NCBI RefSeq assembly: GCF_000430585.1 | Contig: NZ_AUMH01000017.1 | Coordinates: forward strand, 1 to 64,000 | Direction of reading: 5' to 3' | DNA: 64,000 nucleotides | DNA from: Alicyclobacillus herbarius DSM 13609 | Lineage (GTDB): Bacteria > Bacillota > Bacilli > Alicyclobacillales > Alicyclobacillaceae | In this document: positions 45,553-54,952 of the stretch, piece by piece | Layout of the letters: the number at the start of each line of letters is the position of its first letter | Numbering within the stretch: position 1 is the stretch's first letter | Program-made: the position numbers and the translations under genes | Notes under the pieces: generated by a model | What the model saw: only the letters and a program-made list of their open reading frames with translations | The model's database searches: none | Told to the model about the DNA's origin: nothing

Positions 45553-45882
45553 TTGAGGCAGCCGGAGTTGCCTGAACTAGGCCGCATTGTGGAAGTCACG
45601 CACGGCAGGGACCGTGGGTTGTTTGCCGTGGTCATTGGCTATGGCGGTGACCGTTTTATCCTTGTCGCCGACGGACGCTTGCGCAAAGCGGACAAACCCA
45701 AAAAGAAAAATGTCGCGCATGTTCGACGAACGTCGTTTCTGGCGGAGGAGATCCGAGTCGCGCTACAAACCGAGGGGCGCGTGACCAACGCCCAGCTGCG
45801 CCATGCCTTACGTGTGGCGTTGCCCGAGTTGCTGACACTTGATGGAGATCCGAAAGGGGGCGCAGGAGATGGCGAAGGATGA
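45553..45882 (+). CDS. KOW-domain RNA-binding protein (L14e-like, YbzG family)
   Basis: The 109-residue protein starts [35 protein letters not shown], a KOW motif resembling L14e-type ribosomal proteins, followed by a basic stretch [17 protein letters not shown]. Its location between adk and infA matches Bacillus ybzG. Start is TTG behind GAGGTGAGAG. Its 3' end overlaps infA by 14 bases, so infA translation is probably coupled. Function is not known beyond likely RNA or ribosome binding. Confidence 0.82.
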   Translation: MRQPELPELGRIVEVTHGRDRGLFAVVIGYGGDRFILVADGRLRKADKPKKKNVAHVRRTSFLAEEIRVALQTEGRVTNAQLRHALRVALPELLTLDGDPKGGAGDGEG

Positions 45883-46087
45883 CGTCATTGAAGTGGAAGG
45901 CACTGTGATTGAACCGCTGCCGAACGCCATGTTTCGGGTTGAATTGGAGAATGGGCACAAGATTCTCGCCCACGTCTCGGGGAAGATTCGCATGCATTAC
46001 ATCAAGATTTTGCCCGGTGACCGTGTGACCGTCGAACTCTCGCCCTACGACCTGACGCGTGGCAGAATTACCTACCGGTACAAGTAA
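45869..46087 (+). CDS. infA: Translation initiation factor IF-1
   Basis: IF-1 blocks the A site during initiation. The 72-residue OB-fold protein reads [72 protein letters not shown]-type sequence typical of the family across its full length. The ATG at 45869 has AGGAG directly upstream within the KOW gene. Confidence 0.97.
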   Translation: MAKDDVIEVEGTVIEPLPNAMFRVELENGHKILAHVSGKIRMHYIKILPGDRVTVELSPYDLTRGRITYRYK

Positions 46088-46214
46088 CTGATGCTGGAGA
46101 TTTTGCGGGATTTCCGGTATCATAGGGAGGTTGGGATTGGACGTATGTCCACCACCGCCCTCCCGGAATTCACGACATTCTCGGAGCGGTGGTCCTGCCG
46201 AATCCGAGATGTGA

Positions 46215-46340
<126 letters not shown>

Positions 46341-46535
46341 GTCGACCTGGGCGGCGCATTTCGCGCGGCCCGATATCGCGCGCCCGTTTCGGGGCGTACG
46401 GCTCTTCCGGCACAACGATGAGGCGCAATCACGATTGCAGCGCGGCTGCCTAAGGGGGCGAGTACGCCCGCTTGGGGCTGTCATCGTGTTGATGTATAGA
46501 TTTACGCAGCACATAAGTTGGAGGTGGAAACCCGA

Positions 46536-46904
46536 ATGGCTCGTATTGCAGGCGTGGACTTGCCTCGCGACAAACGAGTGGAGATCGGTTTGACCTATAT
46601 TTACGGCATTGGCCGTACAACGGCGAACAAGATTCTCCAGGAGACTGGCATCAACCCGGATACGCGGGTGCGCGACCTGACGGAGGACGAGGTCGTCCGT
46701 CTGCGCGAAACGATTGACCGCAACTACAAGGTAGAAGGTGACCTCCGGCGTGAGGTGGCTTTGAACATCAAGCGGTTGATTGAAATCGGATCGTACCGCG
46801 GCATGCGGCACCGCAGGGGGCTCCCGGTGCGCGGTCAGCGGACGAAGACCAATGCGCGCACGCGCAAGGGCCCTCGCCGCACGGTGGCGGGTAAGAAGAA
46901 GTAA
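46536..46904 (+). CDS. rpsM: 30S ribosomal protein S13
   Basis: S13 forms bridges to the large subunit. The 122-residue protein starts [34 protein letters not shown] and ends with the signature [45 protein letters not shown] lies upstream. The 195-base gap before it contains stems but no clear promoter. Confidence 0.98.
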   Translation: MARIAGVDLPRDKRVEIGLTYIYGIGRTTANKILQETGINPDTRVRDLTEDEVVRLRETIDRNYKVEGDLRREVALNIKRLIEIGSYRGMRHRRGLPVRGQRTKTNARTRKGPRRTVAGKKK

Positions 46905-46925
46905 TCCGGTTAAGGGGGTAGTACG

Positions 46926-47336
46926 ATGCCGAGAGGAAACCAGCGACGCACCACAGGCGCTGTGCGCACGAAGCGGCGTGATCGCAAAAACGTGGAATTT
47001 GGGGTCGCCCACATCAAGTCGACCTTTAACAATACGATTGTCTCCATTACGGACCAGAGCGGGAACGTCATTTCGTGGTCTTCCGCAGGCAATGTCGGCT
47101 TCAAGGGCTCGCGCAAGAGCACCCCGTTTGCTGCGCAGATGGCGGCTGAGGCGGCTGCTCGTACGGCGATGGAGCACGGCATGAAGCAGGTGGAGGTTGC
47201 GGTGAAGGGTCCGGGCGCCGGGCGTGAAGCGGCCATCCGTTCGCTGCAGGCGGCGGGGCTGGAGGTCACGGGGATTCGCGACGTGACGCCGATTCCGCAC
47301 AATGGTTGCCGGCCGCCGAAGCGCCGCCGCGTCTGA
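46926..47336 (+). CDS. rpsK: 30S ribosomal protein S11
   Basis: S11 lies on the platform near the E site. The 136-residue protein has [50 protein letters not shown] and the C-terminal [18 protein letters not shown]. It follows rpsM by 21 bases. Confidence 0.98.
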   Translation: MPRGNQRRTTGAVRTKRRDRKNVEFGVAHIKSTFNNTIVSITDQSGNVISWSSAGNVGFKGSRKSTPFAAQMAAEAAARTAMEHGMKQVEVAVKGPGAGREAAIRSLQAAGLEVTGIRDVTPIPHNGCRPPKRRRV

Positions 47337-47439
47337 ATAAGACACTGGCCGCCGCGACGACGAATGGAATGTCGAGATGTGATTTCAAGAAGCTACGGCG
47401 AGAACAGGTATAGATGAAAGTGGAGGTGTCAAGACTAGA

Positions 47440-48069
47440 ATGGCAAGATATACCGGACCGGTCTGTCGGCTGTGCCGCCGTGAAGGCGTCAAGCTGTATC
47501 TGAAGGGTGAGCGCTGCCTCGGACCGAAGTGTGCGATTGACCGCCGCGCGACCGTACCGGGTCAGCACGGCCAGGGTCGCCGCCGCAACCCGTCGGAGTA
47601 CGGGCTGCAGCTGCGTGAGAAGCAGAAGGCGCGTCGTTTCTACGGCGTTTTGGAGAAGCAGTTTGAGCGTTACTATGAGGATGCGGCGCGGCGTCAGGGC
47701 ATTACGGGTGAGACCCTGTTGCAGACGTTGGAGAGCCGGCTGGACAATGTCGTGTACCGTTTGGGCTTTGCGGCCTCTCGTCCGGAGGCGCGTCAGTTGG
47801 TCCGTCATGGGCATTTTGAAGTGAACGGCCGGCGTGTGAACATCCCGTCCTACCTGACCAAGGTTGGCGACGTGATTACCATCCGCGAAAAGAGCCGTTC
47901 CCTGTCTCGGTTCAAGGAACTCCTGGAAGCGGCTGAGAGCCAGACGGTCAGCCCGTGGCTGGAGCGCGACCTGGCGAACTTTACCGGCAAGGTGCTGCGT
48001 CTGCCTGCCCGCGAGGAGATTGATACGCCAGTTGCAGAGCAGATGATTGTCGAGTACTACTCGCGGTAA
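47440..48069 (+). CDS. rpsD: 30S ribosomal protein S4
   Basis: S4 nucleates 16S 5'-domain assembly. The 209-residue protein has the zinc-type N-terminus with [11 protein letters not shown] and [11 protein letters not shown] (a four-cysteine site), the globular part and the S4 RNA-binding domain [39 protein letters not shown]. Here it is inside the alpha cluster, whereas Bacillus subtilis carries rpsD elsewhere. The 103-base leader contains no obvious promoter. Confidence 0.97.
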   Translation: MARYTGPVCRLCRREGVKLYLKGERCLGPKCAIDRRATVPGQHGQGRRRNPSEYGLQLREKQKARRFYGVLEKQFERYYEDAARRQGITGETLLQTLESRLDNVVYRLGFAASRPEARQLVRHGHFEVNGRRVNIPSYLTKVGDVITIREKSRSLSRFKELLEAAESQTVSPWLERDLANFTGKVLRLPAREEIDTPVAEQMIVEYYSR

Positions 48070-48121
48070 TGGGCTGCACCGGGAACGGTGAGGCTGCCAG
48101 GCAAAGCGAGGGGGGTTACGG

Positions 48122-49060
48122 ATGATCGAAATGGAGAAGCCGAATATTGAGGTTGTGGAGAGTACGGGTACGTACGGCAAGTTTGTCGTAGAACCGTTGG
48201 AACGTGGATATGGTACGACTTTGGGCAACTCGCTGCGCCGCATCCTGTTGTCATCGATTCCCGGTGCTGCCGTGCGGTCGGTGAAGATTGAAGGGGTGCT
48301 GCACGAGTTTTCGACCATTCCCGGCGTTGTGGAGGACACGACGCAAATCATCCTGAATCTCAAGCGGCTCTCACTGAAGATACATTCCGATGAGGAAAAA
48401 GGGCTGGTGATTGACGCCGAGGGTCCGGGTGAAATCAAGGCGGGCGATATCCGCGGGGACTCCGATGTGGAGATTATCAATCCCGACCTGCACATTGCCA
48501 CCTTGACGGACGGGGCTCACCTGTATGCGGAACTTCGAGCCGGTCGTGGCCGTGGGTATGTCCCGGCTGACCGGAACAAGGGAGAGCAGCAGGAAATCGG
48601 CATCATCCCGATTGACTCCATCTATTCACCGATTACGCGCGTGAACTTTACGGTGGAGAACACCCGTGTCGGGCAGGTTACCGACTACGATAAACTCACC
48701 CTCGAAGTCTGGACGGATGGCAGCGTGGCACCGGAAGAGGCAGTGAGTATCGGGGCAAAAATCCTGACGGATCACCTAGCGTTGTTTGTCGGCCTGACAG
48801 ACAGGGAGCACGAGACCGATGTGCTGGTGGAGACGGAGGATGCACCGGCCGACAAGTCGCTGGACGTCCCGATAGAGGAACTCGACCTATCGGTGCGCTC
48901 CTACAACTGTCTGAAGAGGGCGGGCATCAACACAGTGGGTGAATTGTGCTCCAAGACGGAGGACGAGATGATGAAAGTCCGCAACCTGGGGCGCAAGTCG
49001 TTGGAAGAAGTGATTGAGAAATTGGCGGCGATGGGACTCAGTCTGCGTCAGGAAGACTGA
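48122..49060 (+). CDS. rpoA: DNA-directed RNA polymerase subunit alpha
   Basis: Alpha dimers seed RNA polymerase assembly. The 312-residue protein has the N-terminal assembly domain ([40 protein letters not shown]) and the C-terminal DNA- and activator-binding domain ([42 protein letters not shown]), joined by an acidic linker. Confidence 0.98.
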   Translation: MIEMEKPNIEVVESTGTYGKFVVEPLERGYGTTLGNSLRRILLSSIPGAAVRSVKIEGVLHEFSTIPGVVEDTTQIILNLKRLSLKIHSDEEKGLVIDAEGPGEIKAGDIRGDSDVEIINPDLHIATLTDGAHLYAELRAGRGRGYVPADRNKGEQQEIGIIPIDSIYSPITRVNFTVENTRVGQVTDYDKLTLEVWTDGSVAPEEAVSIGAKILTDHLALFVGLTDREHETDVLVETEDAPADKSLDVPIEELDLSVRSYNCLKRAGINTVGELCSKTEDEMMKVRNLGRKSLEEVIEKLAAMGLSLRQED

Positions 49061-49099
49061 CCCGCGCTTCGATATACCGGGTACGAGGAGGCGAACACG

Positions 49100-49459
49100 G
49101 TGGGATATCGCAAATTGGGTCGGCCCAGCGGTGCGCGTAAGGCGCTCTTGCGCAGCCTTGTCACCGATTTGTTCATGTACGGGCGCATTGAGACGACTGA
49201 GGCCAAGGCGAAAGAGGTTCGCCGGATTGCCGATAAGATGATCACGCTGGCGAAGCGTGGCGACCTGCACGCACGGCGTCAGGTGGCGGCCTACGTGCGC
49301 CGTGAGCGCGAAGAGAATGAAAAGCGTGACGTGATTCAGAAGCTGTTCGATGAGATTGCGCCGCGTTTCGCGGAGCGCAACGGCGGTTACACACGCATCA
49401 TCAAGGTCGGACCGCGCCGCGGCGACGCTGCACCGATGGTGTATATTGAGTTGGTGTAA
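49100..49459 (+). CDS. rplQ: 50S ribosomal protein L17
   Basis: L17 is a large-subunit protein near the exit tunnel. The 119-residue protein starts [53 protein letters not shown] and ends in [15 protein letters not shown] start behind GAGGAGGCG. In Bacillus the ECF transporter genes ecfA1, ecfA2 and ecfT follow; here truA follows directly. Confidence 0.98.
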   Translation: MGYRKLGRPSGARKALLRSLVTDLFMYGRIETTEAKAKEVRRIADKMITLAKRGDLHARRQVAAYVRREREENEKRDVIQKLFDEIAPRFAERNGGYTRIIKVGPRRGDAAPMVYIELV

Positions 49460-49503
49460 CGGAGGATTTGCGGTCTGCGGATGAGCCGGGGGCGGGGATG
49501 CCG

Positions 49504-50244
49504 ATGGCCAAGATTCGCATGGTAATCGCATATGACGGGACAGACTTCCACGGGTTCGCCAGGCAGCGAAACCTAAGGACGGTGCAGGGAACGCTGGAGG
49601 CGGCGCTGCAACGGGTCTTGGGGATACCCGTGGAAGTCTTTGGTTCTGGACGAACGGACGCGGGCGTCCACGCGCGAGGTCAGGTCGTGCACTTCGACCA
49701 GCCGTATGGACCACCTGCAGAACGCTATCCGTTCATTCTGGGCCGCCTGCTGCCCAGAGACTTGATGGTGGTTTCGGCAGAGGAGGCGCCAGAAACGTTC
49801 CACGCGCGTTTTTCGGCGGTCGGGAAGGTCTACCGTTACACACTGCAGCGGGCGGACGAAGAAGACATTTTTACACGCCGCTACGCGTGGCATGTACCGG
49901 GTTCGCTGGACGAGTCGGCGATGCGCCGTGCGGCGGATGCGCTTATCGGTGAACACGACTTCACCAGCTTTTGTGCCGCCACGACGCCGGTGGAGGATAA
50001 GCGCCGCAACGTTTACGCCATCGACTTTGCGAGGCGGGGCACCTACCTCGATATCTACTGCCGGGGGAATGGCTTCCTGCAATACATGGTACGTATCATC
50101 GTGGGTACGTTGGTTGATGTCGGGCACGGGCGGATTTCCCCCGAGCAAATCCCACGTATCCTTGCGGCCCGCGACAGGCGTCTGGCCGGGCAAACAGCGC
50201 CTCCCTACGGCCTGGCGTTATGGCAAGTTCAATATCCGTCTTGA
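49504..50244 (+). CDS. truA: tRNA pseudouridine(38-40) synthase TruA
   Basis: TruA converts uridines 38-40 of many tRNAs to pseudouridine. The 246-residue protein has the active-site motif GSGRTDAGVHARGQ with the catalytic aspartate at residue 52 and the C-terminal GNGFLQYMVRIIVGTLVDVG. The ATG at 49504 is preferred over 49498 because it has the better distance from GGGGGCGGGG. Confidence 0.96.
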   Translation: MAKIRMVIAYDGTDFHGFARQRNLRTVQGTLEAALQRVLGIPVEVFGSGRTDAGVHARGQVVHFDQPYGPPAERYPFILGRLLPRDLMVVSAEEAPETFHARFSAVGKVYRYTLQRADEEDIFTRRYAWHVPGSLDESAMRRAADALIGEHDFTSFCAATTPVEDKRRNVYAIDFARRGTYLDIYCRGNGFLQYMVRIIVGTLVDVGHGRISPEQIPRILAARDRRLAGQTAPPYGLALWQVQYPS

Positions 50245-50269
50245 CGTTTACCGATAATTATCATAGACT
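50241..50269 (+). promoter_or_regulatory. Possible promoter of rplM-rpsI
   Basis: TTGACG (overlapping the truA stop) and TAGACT (50264-50269) are 17 bases apart. The leader of about 160 bases contains a CCCACTG/CAGTGTGG stem (near 50288-50311) and may be an L13-type leader, but I could not confirm its fold. Confidence 0.45.
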
Positions 50270-50435
50270 ACAACTTAGTGTCTTTTACCCACTGCCCCCC
50301 GTTACAGTGTGGAAAGAAGAACGGTTGTCTGACCATCGCTATAGATGATGGACACGCTTCAAACGCTTCAAAGTGGAACATGAGCTAGTCCGCTGCCTAT
50401 CGCGGCGGTTGCAAAGCAAGTCGGGAGGGACTCGC

Positions 50436-50876
50436 ATGCGAACGACGTACATGGCGAAGCCGAACGCCGTGGAGCGCAAGTGGTACGTGATTGACGCGAC
50501 CGGCTGGCGCGTTGGCCGTTTGGCGACGGAAATTGCGAAGATCTTGCGCGGTAAGCATAAGCCAGAGTTTACGCCGCACGTGGATACGGGCGATTTTGTG
50601 ATTGTGACGAACGTGGAGAAGGTTGTTCTGACCGGCGACAAGTGGCAGCAGAAGATGTACCGCCGTCACTCCGGGTATCCCGGTGGTCTCAAGGAAACGC
50701 GTGCGATTGACATGCTGCGCACCCATCCAGAGCGTATCCTGGAGAGTGCAGTCCGCGGCATGCTGCCGCATAACTCGCTTGGCCGCAAGCAGTTCACGAA
50801 GCTGAAGCTATATGTTGGACCGGATCATCCGCATCAGGCTCAGCAGCCCATTCCCTGGGAGCCCACGGGTAAATAA
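50436..50876 (+). CDS. rplM: 50S ribosomal protein L13
   Basis: L13 is an early-assembly protein. The 146-residue protein reads [52 protein letters not shown] and ends with the signature [32 protein letters not shown]. The ATG at 50436 follows GGGAGGG. Confidence 0.98.
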   Translation: MRTTYMAKPNAVERKWYVIDATGWRVGRLATEIAKILRGKHKPEFTPHVDTGDFVIVTNVEKVVLTGDKWQQKMYRRHSGYPGGLKETRAIDMLRTHPERILESAVRGMLPHNSLGRKQFTKLKLYVGPDHPHQAQQPIPWEPTGK

Positions 50877-50899
50877 CGACGGAGGAGGTACCCTGACCC

Positions 50900-51292
50900 A
50901 TGGCACAAGTCCAGTATCTTGGCACCGGTCGGCGCAAGCACTCCGTGGCACGCGTCCGGTTGGTGCCTGGCGATGGTAAGTTCATCGTTAATCATCGTGA
51001 TATGAACGAATACTTTCCGTTGGAGACGCTGCGCCTTATCGTCAAGCAGCCACTCCTGTTGACCGAAACTTTGGGGCGCTACGACGTCTATGTGAACGTC
51101 TACGGCGGCGGCATCTCTGGCCAGGCTGGTGCGGTCCGGCATGGCATTGCCCGTGCGTTGCTACAGGTCAATCCAGAGTTGCGCCCGGTCCTCAAGAAGG
51201 CCGGTCTGTTGACCCGAGATGCACGCATGAAGGAACGGAAGAAGTACGGTCTGAAAGCGGCTCGCCGCGCGCCTCAGTTCTCGAAGCGCTAA
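50900..51292 (+). CDS. rpsI: 30S ribosomal protein S9
   Basis: S9 reaches the P site with its C-terminal tail. The 130-residue protein has [34 protein letters not shown] and ends with RRAPQFSKR, keeping the conserved terminal Lys-Arg. GGAGGAGGT precedes the ATG. It is the last gene of the ribosomal block. Confidence 0.98.
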   Translation: MAQVQYLGTGRRKHSVARVRLVPGDGKFIVNHRDMNEYFPLETLRLIVKQPLLLTETLGRYDVYVNVYGGGISGQAGAVRHGIARALLQVNPELRPVLKKAGLLTRDARMKERKKYGLKAARRAPQFSKR

Positions 51293-51390
51293 GGCGACAG
51301 CCTGCAAAGCCAAACGCTTGCGGCACGCGTTCGTGACTGCGGAATGTTCCCCGTTACGAATCGTGCGGCACGGTTGAAAATGCGTGTCTA

Positions 51391-51415
51391 GAGAGCTCTG
51401 ACCCATTCCGGACAA
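51391..51415. repeat. Partial relative of the TGTCCGGAAAGGGG element, copy C
   Basis: GAGCTCTGACCC followed by ATTCCGGACA matches the right end of copy A (GAGTTCTGACCC, CTTTCCGGACA) with few differences. A weak partner CGGAATG lies at 51340. It sits between rpsI and its terminator. Confidence 0.5.
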
Positions 51416-51424
51416 CTTGTTACA

Positions 51425-51449
51425 GGGCACCGATGAGGTGCCCTTTTTT
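51425..51449 (+). terminator. Rho-independent terminator of rplM-rpsI
   Basis: GGGCACC pairs with GGTGCCC around GATGA and runs into six Ts. Confidence 0.92.
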
Positions 51450-51468
51450 CATGAATTTCACGTGCTTG

Positions 51469-51476
51469 CATACACT
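51469..51476 (+). promoter_or_regulatory. Sigma-E-like -10 element upstream of cwlD
   Basis: CATACACT fits the sigma-E -10 consensus CATACAMT. The same octamer precedes pdaB. No convincing sigma-E -35 is seen at 14-15 bases, so the call is tentative. Confidence 0.35.
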
Positions 51477-51530
51477 GTATTGGACGAGACTGACCTTGGG
51501 CGCAAGGCGCCGCTTGGGGGCGAGTCCAGC

Positions 51531-52280
51531 GTGAAGACATGGCATCTTTGCCGGTGGCAACAGCGGATTGTTCGTATCCTGTGCGGAATCGCTGTTACTT
51601 TGGCCCTGATAGGGATTTCTCCAGCCCACGCACAGCCTGATTTCCAAGAGCCGAATCTTGTCGGCCAAGTGATTGTGTTGGACGCAGGCCACGGCGGACC
51701 GGACGGGGGGGCCTGCTCTGCCGACGGGGTACTGGAAAAGACGATTACCCTGGCGATTGCCAAGCGCACCGCGGCCTGGTTGCAGCGGGCCGGGGCGACG
51801 GTCTACTTGACCCGAACCACCGATACCGATTTAGCTACCGATGCGGACCGGGCAGCACGACGGCGTCACCAGGGGGACTTGCGTGAGCGTGTACGTTTTA
51901 TCCGTCGCCACGACCCCGACGTGTGCGTCATCATTCACTGTGACGCGGTTCCGTCGCCAAGGTGGTCTGGGGCGACCACGCTCTACTACCGTGACAACCC
52001 AGACGGGAAGCGGTTGGCCAAGGTGATGCAGGACACGTTTCGCGAGACACTCCTGCCCACCGACCGCGAACCCAAGTCCAACGACACCCTGTACATCCTA
52101 CGCCGGGTGCACGGAGCCACGGCGCTCGCGGAAGTAGGCTTTTTGTCCAATCCGTACGAAGCGAAACACTTGGAAACGCCCGCGTATCAGGACCGTGTGG
52201 CATTGGCCTTGTACCTGTCCATCGTCCGCTACCTTGGTGGAGAGGGTTTCGAGGAGAATCCTCCGGAAGAGACGGAGTGA
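51531..52280 (+). CDS. cwlD: N-acetylmuramoyl-L-alanine amidase CwlD (spore cortex)
   Basis: CwlD, with PdaA, makes the muramic delta-lactam of spore cortex that germination enzymes recognise. The 249-residue product has a signal peptide (residues 1-38, RIVRILCGIAVTLALIGISPAHA), then an Amidase_3 domain with zinc ligands in VLDAGHGGPDGG, a glutamate in DGVLEKTI, the histidine in VIIHCDA and the catalytic glutamate in ALAEVGFLSN. IIHCDA replaces the more usual HxNA. The GTG at 51531 is chosen because it opens directly into the signal peptide; the frame stays open upstream into the terminator. Followed by a hypothetical gene and mrp. Confidence 0.92.
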   Translation: MKTWHLCRWQQRIVRILCGIAVTLALIGISPAHAQPDFQEPNLVGQVIVLDAGHGGPDGGACSADGVLEKTITLAIAKRTAAWLQRAGATVYLTRTTDTDLATDADRAARRRHQGDLRERVRFIRRHDPDVCVIIHCDAVPSPRWSGATTLYYRDNPDGKRLAKVMQDTFRETLLPTDREPKSNDTLYILRRVHGATALAEVGFLSNPYEAKHLETPAYQDRVALALYLSIVRYLGGEGFEENPPEETE

Positions 52281-52329
52281 CGCCGGGCTCGAGGTGGTCC
52301 GCACACGCACTCATAAGGAGGGATGATGG

Positions 52330-52794
52330 GTGACACGCCGACAGGTGAAACGCGGCTCGATAATGGCTGTCCTCGGCGGCGCCGCGCTCCTCATGGGATT
52401 GTCCATCTTTGTCCACCACCCATGGCAGCGGCTGCCGGCCGAAGCTACGGCGGACGAGCACCCACCGTCTGTCTGTCGGCTGGCCCCAACACACCTGGTA
52501 TGGCGCGGCCGGCCCGTTTATCGGCTGTGGAACCCATCCCCTCATCCCCTCCACCACATCGCCCTCAACAGCCTGTCGGAAGAACCCCTCGTTCTTCTCG
52601 CTATCACCTCCACTGCGAATCCACCGCGCTTTTGCGATCCGCTCGCCAACCCAACCTATACGCTGCCTGCGGGGGGCTCGCTGTGGTTTGTAGGCCCGAA
52701 GCCGCCGCCCCTGAAAATCATCGTCCACTGGCAGGATGCCGAGGGTCGCATCCACCATGAGTTCGACGCCTCCGAGACGAATGGTGTACACTAA
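52330..52794 (+). CDS. Hypothetical protein with N-terminal membrane anchor
   Basis: I do not recognise this 154-residue protein. It has a basic start (TRRQVKR), one hydrophobic segment (residues 11-28, IMAVLGGAALLMGLSIFV) and a Pro-rich extracytoplasmic part with two cysteines (near residues 48 and 102). The GTG at 52330 is 8 bases after AAGGAGG, which supports translation. A competing frame (52323-52760) has ATG starts only 1-4 bases from the same site and no membrane segment, so I reject it. It lies between cwlD and mrp, where Bacillus has no such gene, and may be a spore envelope or cell-surface protein (inference). Confidence 0.55.
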   Translation: MTRRQVKRGSIMAVLGGAALLMGLSIFVHHPWQRLPAEATADEHPPSVCRLAPTHLVWRGRPVYRLWNPSPHPLHHIALNSLSEEPLVLLAITSTANPPRFCDPLANPTYTLPAGGSLWFVGPKPPPLKIIVHWQDAEGRIHHEFDASETNGVH

Positions 52795-52834
52795 GAAGAG
52801 GGACGAAAGATTCCCTGATAAAGGGGGTACATCC

Positions 52835-53920
52835 ATGGTCGACGAACGTCAGATTCGCGAAGCGCTCCGGGATGTCGAAGACCCGGAAATTCATAAAAGC
52901 ATTGTCGAGTTGGAGATGGTGCGCAATATCACCATCCAGGGAACACATGTCGCCGTGGAGATTGCCTTAACCATCGGCGGCTGTCCGCTCCGTACGACCA
53001 TCGAACAGGCGGTGCGCGAGAAGCTGTTGGCTCTCGACGGGGTGGAAAGCGTCGATGTCCGGTTGAGTACGATGAGCGAGGAGGAGCGCGCGAAGTTTGC
53101 CGCCAAGCTGCGTGGACCGCAGCGGGAACAAAAGGTCCCGCCGCTGTTGCAGCCGGACGCCGGCGTGGAGTTCATCGCCGTAGCCTCGGGCAAGGGGGGC
53201 GTCGGTAAGTCCACCGTGACCGCCAATCTGGCCCGGGCTCTGGCTCATCAGGGTGTGAAGGTTGGGGTGATTGACGCCGATATTTACGGGTTTAGCATCC
53301 CCAGCATCTTTGGCATCAAGAAACAACGTCCGACCGTCATCGACGACCTCATCATCCCCATTGAAGTCGAAGGGGTCAAGGTCATCTCGATGGACTTCTT
53401 TGTTCCAGAGAACAATCCGGTCGTCTGGCGCGGTCCGATGCTGGGCAAGATGCTGCGCAACTTCTTTGGAGAGGTCCACTGGGGAGATGTCGAACTGGTA
53501 CTCCTAGATCTGCCACCAGGAACCGGGGACATCGCCTTAGACGTTCACCAACTGCTCCCCAAGAGCAAGGAGATTATTGTGACCACACCGCAGACTGACG
53601 CCGCGGACGTCGCGGTTCGGGCAGGCTTAATGGGGATACGCACCCAGCACGAGATCCTCGGTGTGGTGGAGAACATGGCTTGGTACGAATGCGCCGGATG
53701 CGGCGAACGCGCGTATCTGTTTGGCCGAGGCGGTGGTGACCGCGTCGCTGCGGAACTGCGCAGCCCGGTGTTGGCGCAGATTCCGATGGCAGCGCTGGCC
53801 GACGAGCAATCTTCCTTGTTCGCCCCCGACACGCCCCAGGGCCGAGCGTTCCAAGCGTGCGCCGACGAGGTTTTGCGCCGCATTCGGTTGCGCGGCAACA
53901 ATCCGGCCGTGGCTCACTGA
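52835..53920 (+). CDS. mrp: Mrp/ApbC-family iron-sulfur carrier ATPase (SalA-like)
   Basis: Mrp proteins are P-loop ATPases that carry Fe-S clusters; the Bacillus orthologue SalA also regulates scoC. The 361-residue protein has an N-terminal MIP18/DUF59 domain (residues 1-85, IREALRDVEDPEIHKSI), a deviant Walker A SGKGGVGKST (near 118-127), the DIYGFSIPSIFG segment and a CAGCGE CxxC pair near the C-terminus that would bind the cluster. The ATG at 52835 follows AAGGGGG by 8 bases. It lies between cwlD and gerD, as salA does in Bacillus. Confidence 0.93.
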   Translation: MVDERQIREALRDVEDPEIHKSIVELEMVRNITIQGTHVAVEIALTIGGCPLRTTIEQAVREKLLALDGVESVDVRLSTMSEEERAKFAAKLRGPQREQKVPPLLQPDAGVEFIAVASGKGGVGKSTVTANLARALAHQGVKVGVIDADIYGFSIPSIFGIKKQRPTVIDDLIIPIEVEGVKVISMDFFVPENNPVVWRGPMLGKMLRNFFGEVHWGDVELVLLDLPPGTGDIALDVHQLLPKSKEIIVTTPQTDAADVAVRAGLMGIRTQHEILGVVENMAWYECAGCGERAYLFGRGGGDRVAAELRSPVLAQIPMAALADEQSSLFAPDTPQGRAFQACADEVLRRIRLRGNNPAVAH

Positions 53921-53969
53921 CCCCACACACTGGTGGGGCAGTCACACATCGGTCGATAGACATCCAAGC

Positions 53970-54001
53970 AAGAGGACCCCGCGTCCATGCGAGGTCCTCT
54001 T
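53970..54001. terminator. Bidirectional terminator between mrp and gerD
   Basis: AAGAGGACC (53970-53978) pairs with GGTCCTCTT (53993-54001), with an inner CGC/GCG pair. The genes converge on it, and the tails are only weakly T-rich. Confidence 0.6.
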
Positions 54002-54033
54002 GATCTATCGCGCGACGCGAACGGCGGTCTTTG

Positions 54034-54726
54034 TCAGCCGCCGCTGCCGCCAGCACCGCCACCTCCTCCACCGGACGATCCGCCCCCCTGACCGCCCTGG
54101 CCACCTTGCCCTTGTTGCCCGCCTTGTTGCTGTCCGGCCTGCTGAATCTGGTCGGCCACCGCCGATTTCAGGGCTTGCTCAAACTGCATACGGAAGCTAG
54201 GGGTCTGCAGGGCGTCCGTCATGATTTTCATGATTTGTCCACGGAACTGTGGGGTTTGAAAGAGGCTCTGAAGGTGGTTCGTGAAGTCTGGAGACTTCAA
54301 CAGCACCAACATGTCCTTCTGATACTCCGGGTCTTTCATCAGCTGTTTGTTGACAGACACGAGTTCTGGCTGCACCGCCTTGGCTAGGGCAGCCGCAAAC
54401 TTCGGGTCCTTTGCCTGCTGGGCTAAAAAGGACTGGCTTTGTTTGGACTGTAACTGCTTCTCTAACGCCTGACGAATGTCCGACTCGGAGACGGTCAACT
54501 GTTGCTTTGTTTGGGGATCCCGCAGGGCCTGGGCGATGGCTTCCCGCCCTTCCTTGGAATTGAGGATGTCGACCACCATCTGTTTGGTGGTGCCATAGTC
54601 CTGTCCACCACCACCTGCACCGCCGCCCGCACCCGATACCTCGGCTTGTGCGCCCCCTTCCGATCCGCATCCGACTCCAACGAGCGCGATCATGGCGAGT
54701 GCACTCACCAGCCTTTTCGCCTTCAT
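54034..54726 (-). CDS. gerD: Spore germination lipoprotein GerD
   Basis: GerD is a forespore lipoprotein needed to cluster nutrient germinant receptors in the inner spore membrane. The 230-residue protein has a lipoprotein signal peptide ending in VGVGC (lipidated Cys20), a Gly-rich spacer, a helical core (MVVDILNSKEGREAIAQALRDPQTKQQL, PEYQKDMLVLLKSPDFTNHLQSLFQTPQFRGQIMKIM) typical of GerD, and a C-terminal tail rich in Gln and Gly. The ATG at 54726 follows GGAGGAAGGCAGGGGG on its strand. A sigma-G promoter lies upstream. Confidence 0.94.
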   Translation of the reverse strand: MKAKRLVSALAMIALVGVGCGSEGGAQAEVSGAGGGAGGGGQDYGTTKQMVVDILNSKEGREAIAQALRDPQTKQQLTVSESDIRQALEKQLQSKQSQSFLAQQAKDPKFAAALAKAVQPELVSVNKQLMKDPEYQKDMLVLLKSPDFTNHLQSLFQTPQFRGQIMKIMTDALQTPSFRMQFEQALKSAVADQIQQAGQQQGGQQGQGGQGGQGGGSSGGGGGGAGGSGG

Positions 54727-54773
54727 TCGCCACACCCCCTGCCTTCCTCCGGCGTCGCACGGGTTCACGCGGC

Positions 54774-54803
54774 TAGTATGTCGACGGTGAGGCCGGAGTA
54801 TAC
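54774..54803 (-). promoter_or_regulatory. Sigma-G promoter of gerD
   Basis: On the minus strand GTATA (54799-54803) and CATACTA (54774-54780) are separated by 18 bases. This fits the forespore sigma-G consensus GHATR-17/18-CATxHTA, and gerD is a known sigma-G gene in Bacillus. Confidence 0.8.
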
Positions 54804-54896
54804 GTTCGATTCGACGTTCGACACACTCCTGTGCGTTCGGCAAGGTACTGTGGATTCGATAACATCCAATCAAGACATGTAGGAATCGTTGGAGTA

Positions 54897-54926
54897 TTGG
54901 AACCTATCTGGGCATTGGAGTATCAT
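54897..54926 (+). promoter_or_regulatory. Possible promoter of kbaA
   Basis: TTGGAA and TATCAT (54921-54926) are 18 bases apart, about 27 bases before the start codon. Confidence 0.4.
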
Positions 54927-54952
54927 GGTATCAGACGGAGGGGGACGGGTGG

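Noticed and set aside
52323-52760. Alternative frame overlapping the hypothetical gene between cwlD and mrp
   Set aside because: Its ATG codons lie only 1-4 bases from the AAGGAGG site, and the product lacks the membrane segment and any recognisable pattern.
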